Below are positions 51,288-63,371 of a stretch of DNA of 64,000 nt, one piece after another; within the stretch, counting starts at the first letter, position 1, and every line of letters begins with the position of its first letter. The notes under the pieces were generated by a model. The model ran no database searches. It saw only the letters and a list, made by a program, of their open reading frames with translations, and had not been told where the DNA came from. Origin of the DNA: Paramacrobiotus metropolitanus (taxonomy: Eukaryota > Tardigrada > Eutardigrada > Parachela > Macrobiotidae); NCBI RefSeq assembly GCF_019649055.1, contig NW_026570226.1, positions 2,976,001 through 3,040,000 of the forward strand, given 5' to 3'. The position numbers were made by a program, and so were the translations under genes.

Positions 51288-52455
51288 TCATGGTTTTCCC
51301 TCCAGCTCAATACGATATCGCTCCAATTCTAGTTCCTGCTGACGTGACTTAAAGTTGTTATCGATTTTTTTTTCCTTCAGCTCTTTTTGATTCTGCAGTT
51401 CAAGTTCCTTCAGATCTCGTTCGTTTTTCAACTCCCGTTCACGGATCTTCTGCTTCTCCACATCGCTCGCTTTCAAATACTGGACCAAACTGTCCGACTC
51501 ATCAGTTCGCCCTCGCTTTACTTTTTTGGTCGCCCCACGTTTTCCTCCTTCACTGTCGCTTTCCCAGCCGTCATCCACAAAAGCAAGTACCGTATTCCGT
51601 ACAAAGATTTCTAGATTTCGATTTATTAAATTAAAATAAAATATGGCACACACCGATGGAGTATGCTATAAATTGAGATTTTATACTTCATTATATAACA
51701 TTACGCCATTTTCTGCGAAGAAAATACCTGAGTGTCGTGCCAGCTCGGAGGGATCCAAGGCGCCAGTTTTTACAAGTTCTTCATCCGTAGGCAACGCTCT
51801 GTCGCTGTTGCCCGCGAACGTGGAGCCACTTTCTTTGGCGATTTCTGCGTCCACCATTTTCAGCGCAGCCTCTTTTCGCTTTTTCTATTCTGCTTTCTTC
51901 TGTACCTTTTCGCGGGTTTTATCTTGCGCACTGTCGATGGCCTGAACTATTTTCGTCAACGGCTCTTGAATGGTACCGTATTCTTCTTCCGAACCGGATT
52001 TAACAATTTGCAGCCAATTTTCTTTTCGAAATTCAATAACCAACAAATCCAAACGCTTCTTACATGCGCGAACATCCAAAGGACTTGGAAAAATCTGAAA
52101 ACGCAGACAGTAGCAGCAATTTGTACACACAATATTAACTCGAATTATACATGCGCTAAATCGTAAATGCTGATTACTGGCTAATAAAAAATGAAATAGT
52201 CAAAAAATATTTAGTTCTGAAAAACATACAGTAAGCACAACACAGTCATCTACAGAATACTCGTATTCTTCTACTGTATTCGTCACTTACGGGCACTTTG
52301 TTCAGCGTTTCCACGATCTCAGCCCACACCGCTCCTTCGTTTTCTGAAAAAAAGGGATTTTCGTTGTTTACTTCGTCCAGTAGTAAGAGATCTTGTTTGG
52401 CGTGGAAGATGCGACGGGCTTGAGGGAGGTCTCCAATTTGGCGGGGAGTAGGCAC
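51288..52455 (-). pseudogene. Myb/SANT-like partner gene of the PIF/Harbinger element
   Basis: Minus-strand exons of about 52455-52291, 52094-51728 and 51610-51288, with GT-AG junctions and matching phases. Exon 1: FHAKQDLLLLDEVNNENPFF and WAEIVETLN; exon 2: RACKKRLDLLV and SGSEEEYGTI. This pattern is typical of the Myb/SANT-like DNA-binding proteins encoded beside Harbinger transposases. Exon 3 is a Lys/Glu coiled coil. One in-frame TAG (51885-51887) interrupts exon 2. The start is unclear because the open frame begins with GTG. It lies tail to tail with the transposase, as in intact Harbinger elements. Confidence 0.7.
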
Positions 52456-53820
52456 GGTGCAGAGGAATGAGAGGATACAAAATTACGGAAACAAAAGGCT
52501 CAGATGAAGAGTATACACTACTAATAAACACTACTAATACTGAAGCGTATTTTCAAGTCCCCAAGTTTGAAAAGTGTAAGTTTTATGCGCAATTTGTTGT
52601 TTTGACTTTATTGCCAAAGTAGACACTGGGCAGTTTTCAATAAGTATTATAACGGATGAATCATGGATGACAAATAAACTGACTAATTATCTGATTTACT
52701 TATGATTCATGTACTCGTATAAAAACCTATGTTACGTTATTGTAATCTAACATTCTACGAGCTAACGACTTACGAGCTATCGACTGTACGAGCTGACGTT
52801 ACTTACGAGCTGTTAGAGGCTTTGAGCAGAAAACACCATAACCATACCTTAACCATCCCTTATCGTGTAGTTGGACGACCGCCATCGAGGTAGCAGTGTA
52901 CAAAGTACTCAGCGAAGGCGCATAGCTGACTCTGGGTCCCTTCAGATTTAATTTGTTTTCTCGCACTGCGTGAAACGATCTCTTTCGAAAAAATTACATT
53001 TACATTCAAAAATGTTTTCTCTATTTAAAAAGTGTATATCTGGGGAAGTTAAATTGGGCAGGTGTTAAGGGGATCCTTTGAAAGTCCATCACCATACGAC
53101 ACGTTTGTATGGTATTCACACTTACCATACGCTCGCACTTAACCATATAGTATGGTTAAGTGTATGGCTATGGTTAAGTGGAGCAGTTGCTCAAAGCTTC
53201 TATTCTAATTACTTACGAGCTGTGCTAATAAATTACCTACGAAACGTCCGTGGCCTTTTCTCTTGTTCTACAATAACCACCATCTTAACGTAAACCAATA
53301 AGCTTCCTGGAGCGGCACATCGCCAACCCAGTTTGAGTTAGTCAACCTAACGTTATAGTATTATAATTTGTGCAACAGAGTTGCACGATACTGCTATTGC
53401 TATTGCATTTTCCAGCACTGGAGATGGGCAGCCAAGTAACCGGGCTGCAGTGCGTTTGACCATAGCCGTGAGGACTGCTATTGCTAATGCTACTGCCATT
53501 GCTGGCGCTTGCCCAAATTCGCTAATATGTATATCCAATGTTTTCTCGGCCCTTACTGTTGATTACGCTGCTACATGTTTTCTTGTTTTGTTTGAACTGT
53601 CAATGGATCTTGAAAGGGAGCGATTCCTTGTATCCGTAGACATTAAGCAACTAAAAACCTTTGAAAGTAAGGTTCTTAAGTCTTAATAATAAAATTCAGT
53701 GCCAGAAAAGGTTGAATAATCTCGAAGGGCAGCGGAGAGTCGTAGCCCCTAGAAGACGTTTCTCGAGTTTCTTGAAAAACATTAGCGGAAAACGAGGTGT
53801 GAAAATTCGAGGGATAATAT
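52456..53820. repeat. Repeat-rich gap
   Basis: (t/g)acgagct units recur at 52756-52812 and again near 53213. A palindromic cluster of accatac/gtatggt at 53088-53180 contains aaccatatagtatggtt. No gene is supported. A gctattgctattgc stretch is at 53391. Confidence 0.5.
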
Positions 53821-53828
53821 AAGGCTAA

Positions 53829-53999
53829 GGCTATTTTGCCGCAGTTTTCTGCAGTGCGTCAAAATAGCCTTTTGCTATTTTGCCGCACACTGCGTTAAAA
53901 TAGCCTTTAGCTATTTTGCCGCAGTATGGTAGGCAAAATAGCCATTTGCTATTTTGCCGCACACTGCGTTTAAACAGCCTTTTGCTATTTTGCCGCACC
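53829..53999. repeat. Cluster of gctattttgccgca repeats, left copy
   Basis: Five gctattttgccgca units alternate with inverted tgcg..aaaatagcc halves, giving many small palindromes. The order resembles, in reverse complement, the cluster at 59911-60076. The core includes cacactgcgtt between units in both. Confidence 0.75.
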
Positions 54000-54273
54000 A
54001 TGATCGTAGCTACATAATTTGCGACGGAAAACGGTGCGGACCGTACTGCCATCTAGAGCTACATTTTCTCCTGGATTTTACGTATTGCCGTAAGCCGACT
54101 TCCAATTGTCTCGCAGGAATTCGTTAAAAAAAGCACATCCTTGGGAAGGCTCTTTTACAACTGGGACAGAATATAGTGCTCGAATCTAGTTGAGAGCGGA
54201 CGGCTTTCACTGAGTGTATATTCGGAAACGGTTTCTTATGTTTTGTTTTCGTTTTCTTGTGAAGACTATTCAG

Positions 54274-54960
54274 GTATGAAGTAGAGATGGCAACGGCTTA
54301 GCCGAGGCCGGCTTAGCCGGCTATTGGCCAGCCGGCTGACGGTTTTTGCAAGCCGTAGCCGACGTCAGGCCGGCTGCTTAAGTCGGCTGAGACTTCAGCC
54401 AGCCGCGGCTTAGCCGGCGGCCGACTCGGCTGAAGCGGCTTGAACGGCGGCATCGTTGTGCAGTTTGTGGCGGTAAAGATGGCGCCACCAAGTCACTTTG
54501 CGTCACATTTTCTTCGGTTTGCGCCTAATTTCTGTCGCTTTCGCTCGTGATATTGTTAAACGCGGCCGTCATGATGTCATTTCACTAGCAATGACGCCAT
54601 TAACTGTACAAAATTATGGAATTTTAACTCTTTCAGACTCGGAATTCCCGATAACCGCTAATTTTTTGCTAAAAAGTTTTCGAAAACCGTGCTTTTACAA
54701 CATAAACGGAACAACTTCTAATTTTTGGTGATTTAACTGCACTTTGCAACGTTATTTTCAAAATTTTGCGAATTTTTTCCGAATGGAGAATATAAACGGC
54801 TTAGCCGGCCGCCAGCCGGCTAAGCTGGCTGGAAAATTTGGTCAGCCGCTCTAGCCGGCTTAGACTTCCAGCCGCGTTGAGTTAGCCGTCTAAGGGCTTC
54901 AGCCGGCCGTCAGCCGAAAGGTCAGCCGTTTAGCCTGCCGTTGCCATCTCTAGTCTGAAG
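54274..54960. mobile_element. hAT-type MITE with 16 bp TIRs
   Basis: The element itself is 54282-54952 (671 bp). Both ends read tagagatggcaacggc in inverted orientation, a perfect 16 bases. Flanks are gtatgaag (54274-54281) and gtctgaag (54953-54960), an 8 bp target duplication with one change, as made by hAT transposases. Inside each end are arrays of agccggct palindromes (54296-54450 and 54800-54930). No transposase is encoded. Confidence 0.82.
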
Positions 54961-55399
54961 ATTTTCATTTCTTATGTTTTTTTATGTGTGATACGGTTAG
55001 GTTCTCAGTACTCAATTGTGACAGTGACTTCTTGTCATTAAAAGAGAAACATTATGGTTACAGTAACACTACAAAAACTGCTTAAACAGATTTGCGTGCA
55101 AAATGAACTAAATCAATCAAAATTTGCGTATAACGAGAACTTAGATTACACGGGGCACATTAAAAGTTTCGGCAAACCCTAATTTCCGCACAAAGATACG
55201 TGGGCCGAAGTGAATTGCTGGCGAAATGAATGACGGCCGAAGTGAATCGCGGCCGAAGTGATCGGTAGCCACGATGGCAGCTTCATGTGCCAACGTCAAA
55301 CTTCATCAGCACAGCTTTCCATGAAATAACGTCCCACATAGTCTGCTTCTGCCGCTCAACGTGGCGCTTTTTTTTGACTTTCGGAATTTCCCCGGCGTC
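54961..55399. other. Gap without a supported gene
   Basis: About 440 bp. Three tandem-like ggccgaagtgaat(c/t)g(c) units sit at about 55202-55262. Nothing else is supported. Confidence 0.5.
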
Positions 55400-55930
55400 C
55401 GCAAACGATGCGACTTGCTGTGCTTACGCTTCAGACAGGTGACACAGTACTTGTCAACCTGCGTCGAAACGTGGCCCCAGTAGCATCGCGTCCAGTGTCT
55501 TCTTCATTCCGACGCAGTTGGCCGTGTTCTCGTGCGCAGGAACTGGATAATGTTTTAGCGCATGAAATTTGGCTCGACAAACCGTCGCAGCAACTTGCAG
55601 CTGATCCAGTTTACGGCACAGGAGGCCCTCCCACATAACGTAGAGGTCCCGCAGCTTCAACGTCTTTTTCTTGGGCTCCAGGTGTTCCATCTGGTAGATG
55701 ATTCTCGCGGGTGTCGGGTCACGATAATGAATACTGGGATCGCGTGTCGTCGCGTCTTAGTCCGTGCCGTCCAAACATGTCGATTTCCAAAATTTCGGCG
55801 TGTCTGGACGGCGGCGGCGTATTTGGTTTGTAGAATCGACGGTCGGATACGCCAATTTCAAAATTTTCTGCGAGGCCGACACGTTGTTGACTCGCCCATT
55901 CACGGTGCCCATCTCGCGCCAGTCGGCGAT
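55400..55930 (-). pseudogene. Possible decayed retroelement integrase zinc-domain fragment
   Basis: Read on the minus strand, VMWEGLLCRKLDQLQV followed by VGMKKTLDAMLLGPRF resembles the segment before and within the HHCC domain of gypsy integrases (GLLCRK..GHLG.KKTL..RF). Stops and frame changes are present. The likeness is partial, and no catalytic core was found. Confidence 0.3.
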
Positions 55931-57330
55931 TGTAGCCGGCAGGATGGTGGACGGGTGGATGGTGGCTGTTCAGTGAAGGTCATCCACGTTTCTGCAAAGG
56001 TCACCCACCTTTCTCATCCACCTTTTTGTAAAGGTCATCCACCTTTTTTTAAAGGTCATGAACCTTTCTGGAAAGGTTATCCACCTTTCTTGTAAGGTCA
56101 TCCACCTTCTTGTCAAAGATGTTGAATCTCTGCTTTCTGATAATCTGTATAAAGCTTACTTACTGCAATTGATTTTCCAGTCATTTCTACCCTTTTTGGT
56201 AAATACTTGTAACTCTCGTACCAATATAATTTAATCTTTTTATTGATCGTATGCTCCTTTTCTGCCAAGCGGTTTATAGTATCCGCTGATGATTGAACCA
56301 GCGTCGGCGCCATGGTGCGCATTTGGAGTTATTCAGCCATATGTATAACAAATCCCGCAGTAATATGCTGGGAGCGGCCGTCAAGCGCCCAGAGGAGACA
56401 TTCGTCCCACTGCACAAGACAATAAAAACAAATAAATTAGAGTCTGTCTTGTATTATATACTGTGAATTATGTGTGTGAATGCGCAGAAATGTGAGTATT
56501 GCAGTGCTCTAATGCTGTTGCAATTCTTTCATTTATTGATAAAATCTTTAACAAGATACTGATTATTTTTGAAAATTATTAGCTTCTTCGCTGAATCAGA
56601 CATACGAGTATTCGTTAAAAAGGCGCCGAAATTTTTTTATACAAACCTGTTCAAGAAAAAGTGTTGGATGCGGTTTAATCAAACATGACGATAATTGCGT
56701 TACTGAGGTAACTGAAGGAAGAGCAGCAAAAAACACGAATTTGGCAATCATCAGTCAGTTCGAACAACAAAATCAGTTAAGAGAATATCATTAGTTTTTA
56801 GCTTTGCACAGGTTGCAAGAAGCGTTCCACCGCTTAGCCTTCCTGCTGGACTTCTTATACAAAGCTCTTAATTCTTGCAAAATTAACAGACATTTTTCAA
56901 AATATTTGGCGCTGTTATTAACGAAAATCGGTATCGTCTTTCATCAGTAAATAAACGGTTTGCAAAAGCGTTGCACGACTGCATTAAAAGCATCTCCGCG
57001 CATTAACCGCTTGATAGTCGCTGCTACAACTGGATGGAACTGGATCGAACGTAAATAACCGAAGACAGAAGAATTGATGACCTTTACAGAAAGTTGGATC
57101 ACCATCGGCAGAAAGGTGCCGCCGAAAGAAGAACGACCTTCGCAGAAACAAAGATGACTTTTATGCAGACGATTAGAAAGCAAAAGTTCGACATGTTTGA
57201 CAATCGACAGAAAGGTGGATGACTTTCGGCAGAAAGGAAGATAAGAAACGTGGATGGCCTTTGCAGAAAGGTGGATGACCTTCATTGAATATCCACCATC
57301 CACCCGTCCACCTTCCTGCTGGCTACAGGC
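55926..57330. mobile_element. Fold-back element with inverted arrays of aaggtcatccacctttct units
   Basis: Left arm 55926-56110 and right arm about 57068-57330 are inverted copies. Both start with tgtagcc(g/a)gcagga.ggtgg, then ggacgggtggatggtgg, then an array of about 20-base units around aaggtcatccacctttctgc (seven or more on the left). About 950 bp of AT-rich sequence without a supported gene lies between the arms. Confidence 0.65.
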
Positions 57331-59910
57331 GATGACGTTATCGCCGGGCAGCTGGCTTTGGTTTTGGATTCGGCGGGTTGACTTCGTCCTTTTAATCCTT
57401 GAAGTTTAGAACCTGATCCAGTACCTCCACCAGTTCGCCTTCTTGCCCGGGTACAGGCGTCCTCACCCATTTTGGCAGTGTTTCTGAGTCGCAGTTCTGA
57501 TCTCCCGGGGGTTCGGAGAGAACCAGATGATATTAATCTTGAGACAGTACCGGATGTTAAAAAGACTTGCCTTGTCACCAATTAGCTAAGAGATGATCTC
57601 GATTTTTAAACAAATTCTAGGTGCACGAAAGGCGACCACGGTAGACGGGTCGGGAGGTATTGTGTTGCAGGTGGCGTTCGAGTTTCCTGGTGTAGCTTGT
57701 CAATAAACGCTTACCTGTTGGCAGTCTAAGGTTAAAATGATGTAAGAGAGGAATTATGATCATGTAAACATAAAATAAAAAATCTGGGTTATGTCAAAAT
57801 TTTTATTAAATCCGTGTCCCGAGTGGTAGTCAGCACCAGCGCTCGGCCGAGCATGTCCATTTCAGTGACTTTTTGTCAGTTCCGGTTAGTGCCCGCTCGG
57901 TTGCTTGGCTGGGTTAGTGTCGACCGTGTTACTGCTCTCCATCAGCGTCGGCTCGGCAGTCTCGCCTATTGTTACGACGAACAGCATGTCTGGCGTTCCG
58001 GCGGTCATTGTTCCCCGACACGCTTTCTGCTGTATCCGGTGTGCTAATAATTCTGGCTTCCCACTCTCTCTCTCTCTCCTCACCTCGCGTTCACGGCTAG
58101 TTATGTTTTGTCGGCGGCGCGATCGCTCTTTGATCAATTCCCTTGAATCCGTTTCTCCTACGTCTTATCGAGGTCGGACCAATCTATATCGGCGGCTGCG
58201 GTCTTCCTCGATATAACTCGTCATGTTCATGACTGTGATTATCCGGTTGTCACAGCCTTTCGATCGTTCCTCCTGATTCTGTATCCGATCCCGCATTTGC
58301 ACTGGGGGTGGATGCCGCACCGTTCGTGTAAGTCGCCGTGGCACGTTTGTAGTTCCCGCACTGTCATTTCGGGTCGCCGGTATGTATCTTCGGCTTGTTG
58401 TGCAACCGCGGCCGACCAGTGGTCCCTGCCAGCTGGCCGCTGTGCCAGGTCGAGTCATAATCCAGCCAAAGCAAACTGTTTTCCCGTGGTGACGGATTTT
58501 TGCAACGCTACGTCAGGCTGCTGCATCATGATGGCCAGCTGATATATGGAGCCGATCGGCTGTCCGAGCAAATCCTGCTTAGCTGCAGCATCATGCCGGG
58601 CGCCTGCACGAATGCCACCAAATACCAGTTAGACGGGGTTTGGCAGCATTCCAGTCAAAAAGCCAGTAGGTGGCGTCCCAAGCTGGTATCCGAAACCGGG
58701 CCGGCGTGCCATACTGGACGGGTCGAAGTCGTCGCCCGGATCCGCTAAGTCGGTTGGATTCGTCGTGTCCGACGGACCGTTCCTCGGGACGATCCACCGC
58801 CCGGATGGATTTGCCCCCGCAGAGTCCTAAGCCGATCCATACCACTTCGCCACAAATTTTTCTGTCCTGCCCGGGTCGTCTTGTTAAAGGTCTTGCCGGT
58901 ATCATCGGTGTCGTCGTTGAAACATTAGTCCTAGACTTCCTGCAACATGCGACAATGAGCATCGCGGCAGGATCTGGAAGAAACTGGTCCTCAGCAGGTC
59001 GTTCGTACGGTTCCGTGTTAGGGTAATAAGACGAGAGTGAATCGCCTTCCCCGATTATAGACTGCAGCTGCTTCTGCTCGGCTTGGCCGTTGGTTGGCTG
59101 CCGTATAACCGTCGGCTCAACCCCTGAGCACAGCTGGGGAAGGGGGGGGGACAGAAAGTTCCTTCGCCGAGGCTGCCTTCTTTTCCGTCACCACCAGGCT
59201 TTTCACGGTGGCCTGTCGCCGATGTATCTCAGAGCTAGTTCTCCAGTCCGGATATCATGTGCCGGATTGTCAACAGGTCCGACTTTAAGCCAACCGCCCC
59301 TTTCGCTAACTGGAAAACCTGTATTTCCTGAATTGCAACACCTTGTCCGAATTAGTATGGACGGATACTAGATTTGATCAACGCGGCAGAGCCCGACAGG
59401 GAGCTCGGCCAACCTTCTGACGGACAATCCGACAAAACCATTACCGCTCGTCACTGTTCGCGCCGGGTTGCACCCGTTTCGCCGGTTGACGGAAGTGCGG
59501 AATCGATTTTTAAGGCAAAAGAACGACGACTCGACCCGACTGATCCGATTTTTCAAACCCCGGTCGGGCAGTATTTTCCAGTGACCAGGCCGGAGTACCC
59601 GGACTGTGTACTCCGGAGACCAAATGTGTGGTAATTGAACGCAAAAACCAGAACGCTCGGATGCGATTCTCAAAGAAAACCGACGATTCTTGATGAAAAA
59701 AGCAAAAAACATTGGGTGGGTAAAATTTACGCCAGACGGAACTTACTGGACGGATTAAAAACTTGATCGTCTAGCAGACGTGTGGATGCTATGAACGTTT
59801 GCACGCGTAAATGGAATCCCAGAGCACTGCAGCGCAAGCACTACGCTACCGATTTCTCCGTAGACGGATAGTTATCAACAGCTACTAAAATTATTCAATG
59901 TTAACCAGAA
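57331..59910. other. GC-richer unassigned stretch
   Basis: About 2.6 kb with higher GC than its surroundings and several open frames of 60-120 codons on both strands. None shows a domain I recognise or a consistent splice structure. A ctctctctctctc run is at 58063-58077 and gggggggg at 59144. It may be degraded mobile-element sequence. Confidence 0.4.
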
Positions 59911-60076
59911 ACTGCGGCAAAATAGTGAAAGGCTACTTTGCCACCCATACGGCGGCAAAATAGCTAACGACTATTGTAACGCAGTGTGCGGCAAAATAGC
60001 AAAAGGCTATTATACCGACCATAGTGCGGCAAAATAGCTAATGGCTATTTTGCCGCAAATACTGCGGCAAAATAAC
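59911..60076. repeat. Cluster of tgcggcaaaatagc repeats, right copy
   Basis: At least five gcggcaaaatag units alternating with inverted halves. Read in reverse complement it parallels the cluster at 53829-53999, including gctattttgccgcacactgcgtta. It ends about 15 bases before the stop codon of the tail-collar gene. Confidence 0.75.
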
Positions 60077-60089
60077 CACTTCGATAATT

Positions 60090-62516
60090 TTATAAATTCA
60101 TGTAATCTCCAGACGACTGTCTTGGACCACTAGCAACGCTCGGCGTGCGAAGTGTCGTATAATAATGGGAATGAGACGGTAGATGGTCTTCCAACAATCT
60201 GTGAGTATACGCGCCACCCTGATAGCCGAGATCAAAGGAATAATGGTAGCCGATACCGGGGATAGGATTTACAAGATCACCAACTCCAATTACATTGCGT
60301 CCCCGTAGGTCGGGCGTTGAAATGTTGACCTGGTTACTGTACGGGATGGTTCTCAGGACTTGGCACAATCGCCCGTAATTGCTACAGTTAATAGTGGTTC
60401 CGTTGCAAAGCAGCCAGCCCACTGGAACGTCATTCCCGGAGAACATTTGAATTGATCCAGTGGGAATAACGTTCGCGGCTGTTTGGACTGATTGCGCCAG
60501 CAGGTTGATGCGACTTGTTAGCTGCGCCGCCGACCGGGCAACACGTACCTGAACGCTGGTCACAGTGGCGGAGTTTGAAGACGAGCGATATTGGTGCGGA
60601 CGAGTTGCATCGGCTTAACGGTGAACCGTTCTCCGCTCCAGTGGCTTTTGCTGCTGGCTTCGACCATGGTGGCTATGAACTGCTCTTTCTCGTATTCGCT
60701 AGCGAACGAGTTGGAATCCGCAAAGGCCAAGTTCATTGATGCCGAGGTACCAACAACCAAAGGAATGCCGACGCTGACGCTTCCACCGCCGCTGGAACTA
60801 CTGCTTTGACTTTTGGCTAGCTCGTCCCTTATTTTTGCCTTCATCTGGTCATCCGATTTGTCATAGAATTCGTTCAGCGTGCTGGTGACTCGGTCGGGGC
60901 GGGTGTTCTCTTCTTGCCAAAAAACTGAGTTCCACATTTGCTCCTGTAACGGCAATGTCAAGTATTCCTGTCAAGTATAGTATCCCCGTGCTACCAAACG
61001 CATGGTATTTCTACAACATAAATATTGTGCGATACGAATTTTCTGGATTCTTGTGCCTGTAATCGTAGCCGCTTTGGTAACCTTGCTATCTTTATGGCAG
61101 CTTAATTGTGGGTGGAATTTCTGGGTAATGTATGAGCCTCCACTTGGAGAGTGACAGAATTTGACGTTTCGAAAGCGTTACCTGGAAAGATGCCGAAGAT
61201 TCTGGTTTCATTTGCATTAAACTTTCCAGGATGTTGGTGATGGTCAGTGACTGGTCTTGTCCGATGAACTCGTCATCCACAACCTCGGTCGCCATAACAT
61301 TGGTGGCAATTTCCAAGGTCATCTGAGTGAGGTCATCGGCCGTCATGTACACCACATCCGTATCGGGGACCTGCTTTTTAAGTTGGCTGAACAGTCTTCC
61401 GGCCTGCACATGCTCTGCTTTTACTTGGATAATTCGACACGCACTGCGAACGTTAATTAAACTATACGAAATCTCCAGGTCATAAACGAACAACTGTGGA
61501 TTTTCCTTGACTTGATCAGCTAGTCCATCGCATGTTTCTTTGTTTATGCAGCTGAATCGGAATTCAAAGGTCGACGGCTGTGCGGCATAGGACACCCAAT
61601 TGTTGACTATCTCGTATTTGCTCGGTGCAAAACCTAGAAAAATACAGTGAGTTGACATAACACCGTACAATAATTTGATAATGAATTGCAGGATTAGATA
61701 ACGGTACTATGTGTTTTTGTAGCATTGATTGTTAACAAGCAGAGCTATTATTTTGTTTGCACTTTGCACTTATGAAGCTAGCAGCGGTAAATGTTATCTC
61801 CAACAGAATTTTCCTGTCATCATGTGGTGCTCCTACAACTTACCTAGAGCGTCAATGCGGATTTGTTCGATGGGCAACACACGAACGCTCTCCTTTGGTA
61901 TCCAGTAGCCCAGTCTTTTGCTCACCGCCTCTCGAATGAACTCTTCATATTCGTCGTCCCACATAAGAACCGAGAAACTCATTTCCGCTCGGTTTTCTTG
62001 GAGAGTATTCGCGTAGCTCTTGGCGCTATTCGGGTCGATGAACAAGGCCGCTGGAAAAAAATACTGCGCTGCCCCCGTTGCGGTAGCATCCGCTGTCTTA
62101 TAGATATTAATTCGGTAGCCATGATATGTTGCTGACAAAAAGGCGTTGGGGTTAACCGCTACGTCCCCCCAGCCGGTAACCGCTTTATTCGATGCAAGCG
62201 CAGCTAAAAAGACAAATTACTAGTATTGTCCTTAAAGCGTCCGAAGGCTGAAGCTGAAGCACGGATAAGATTTCGACATAAAAATGTTTTTCTATGGCTT
62301 GACCTTTAAGCAGTAATCGCACAGTTATTTTGCATAATCATCAATTTTCATGTAAAATATTTTGCAGTCAGGTTTGACCTTTAGACAATAATCGTCCGGT
62401 TACGTGTTACCTCGTGCAACGCTCGATCTGACTCGTGGTGGCTCAACATGTCCCGCAAACACGAAAGACACCGGAATTAAACTAACACAGAGTGCCACGC
62501 ACAAACGTTTCGCCAT
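60090..62516 (-). CDS. Secreted protein with phage-type tail-collar domain (4 exons, apparent frameshift)
   Basis: Minus-strand exons: 62516-62411, 62203-61844, 61633-61182 and 60991-60090; phases 1, 1 and 0 agree. A signal peptide (MAKRLCVALCVSLIPVSFVF) opens it. Exons 2-3 encode a secreted region of no known family (SATYHGYRINIYKT; SLTITNILESLMQMKP). Exon 4 continues (KIRDELAKSQ, GGGSVSVGIPLVVG) but its frame stops at 60560. From about 60590 the next frame carries the tail-collar domain: PTGSIQMFSG, GWLLCNGTTI, TPDLRGRNVIGVG, LPSHSHYYT. Tail-collar (PF07484) is typical of phage tail fibres. The join needs a one-base shift near 60575, so this is a recent lesion, an assembly error or a missed splice. 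Acceptor tttggtag at 60992 was chosen to keep the frame. Confidence 0.7.
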
Positions 62517-63359
62517 GGTAGACAATTGGAGAGTTTAATTATATGCGTGAGCAGTAATGATAGTGTTATTATGGATCTAAAGCCCTTTATACAAGGTTAA
62601 CCCACTAAAGTTTATCGAAATGGATGCAAGATATTTCAAGGACAATTGTGCTCTTGTCGATGTACTTCCATGAATCATCAAACTGCAGGACAACGTTAAC
62701 GGGGAAAGGAGCGAAATGGATAATAGTAATATCTTCGCTGGGCAACATGGTAGCTCTTATCGACCTTAGCAGATACAACTGCTTGAATTTAATAACAAAG
62801 CGCTGGAGATAGTGGGTTAGCAGCATTTTTCAACCAACAATGACGCGAGATATGGGATTTTGCATTGTTGCCAATCTACGTTGTCCAAATATAATTACGG
62901 TTGACGTAACAGTGATAAACAGTAGCTGGCTAATGGCAGTCGTAGAAAAACCCGATTGTTCGGTTTTGCTGTGTACTGGCTTTGATAGGCAGTAGCCGAT
63001 AGAGAAACGGAAAGCAACTGTGGTCGTTTCCTGACTTCAGAACATCTTAAAGTTGCTTGGTATGTGCGGATGCATAACTCGATTGCCGATGCCGTTACCT
63101 ATTTTATGTCGATTGCATGTGAATAAGTTGGTGCGATGCATGCAGGTCTTCCCATAAGGAAATTGGCAGAAGTTATTTGCCAGAAAAGGAGATGCTTCTC
63201 CTGCTTTGACAGATACTTTTTATTTATGTTTGCTCAGCGACATAGCAGTCAGCCATTCCACTACGGCCAGCATTGCACAATCAATTGCTTTTATATCTTT
63301 TATATTCAACATTTAAACTTAGACTGTGCTTTAAAATGCGTGGAACACGTTGAGCGCAG
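62517..63359. other. Intergenic region, no supported gene
   Basis: About 840 bp upstream of the tail-collar gene, so it should hold its promoter; no clear TATA or initiator was picked out. Open frames here are short and domain-free. Confidence 0.5.
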
Positions 63360-63371
63360 TCGAGTCTATGC

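Noticed and set aside
49290-53500. Terminal inverted repeats of the Harbinger element made of gcaatagc units
   Set aside because: The match is a short simple repeat found several times nearby; no 3 bp target duplication or longer inverted match could be shown.
57814-59634. Several GC-rich ORFs as a gene
   Set aside because: Open frames lie on both strands with no shared motif, no consistent splicing and no recognised domain.
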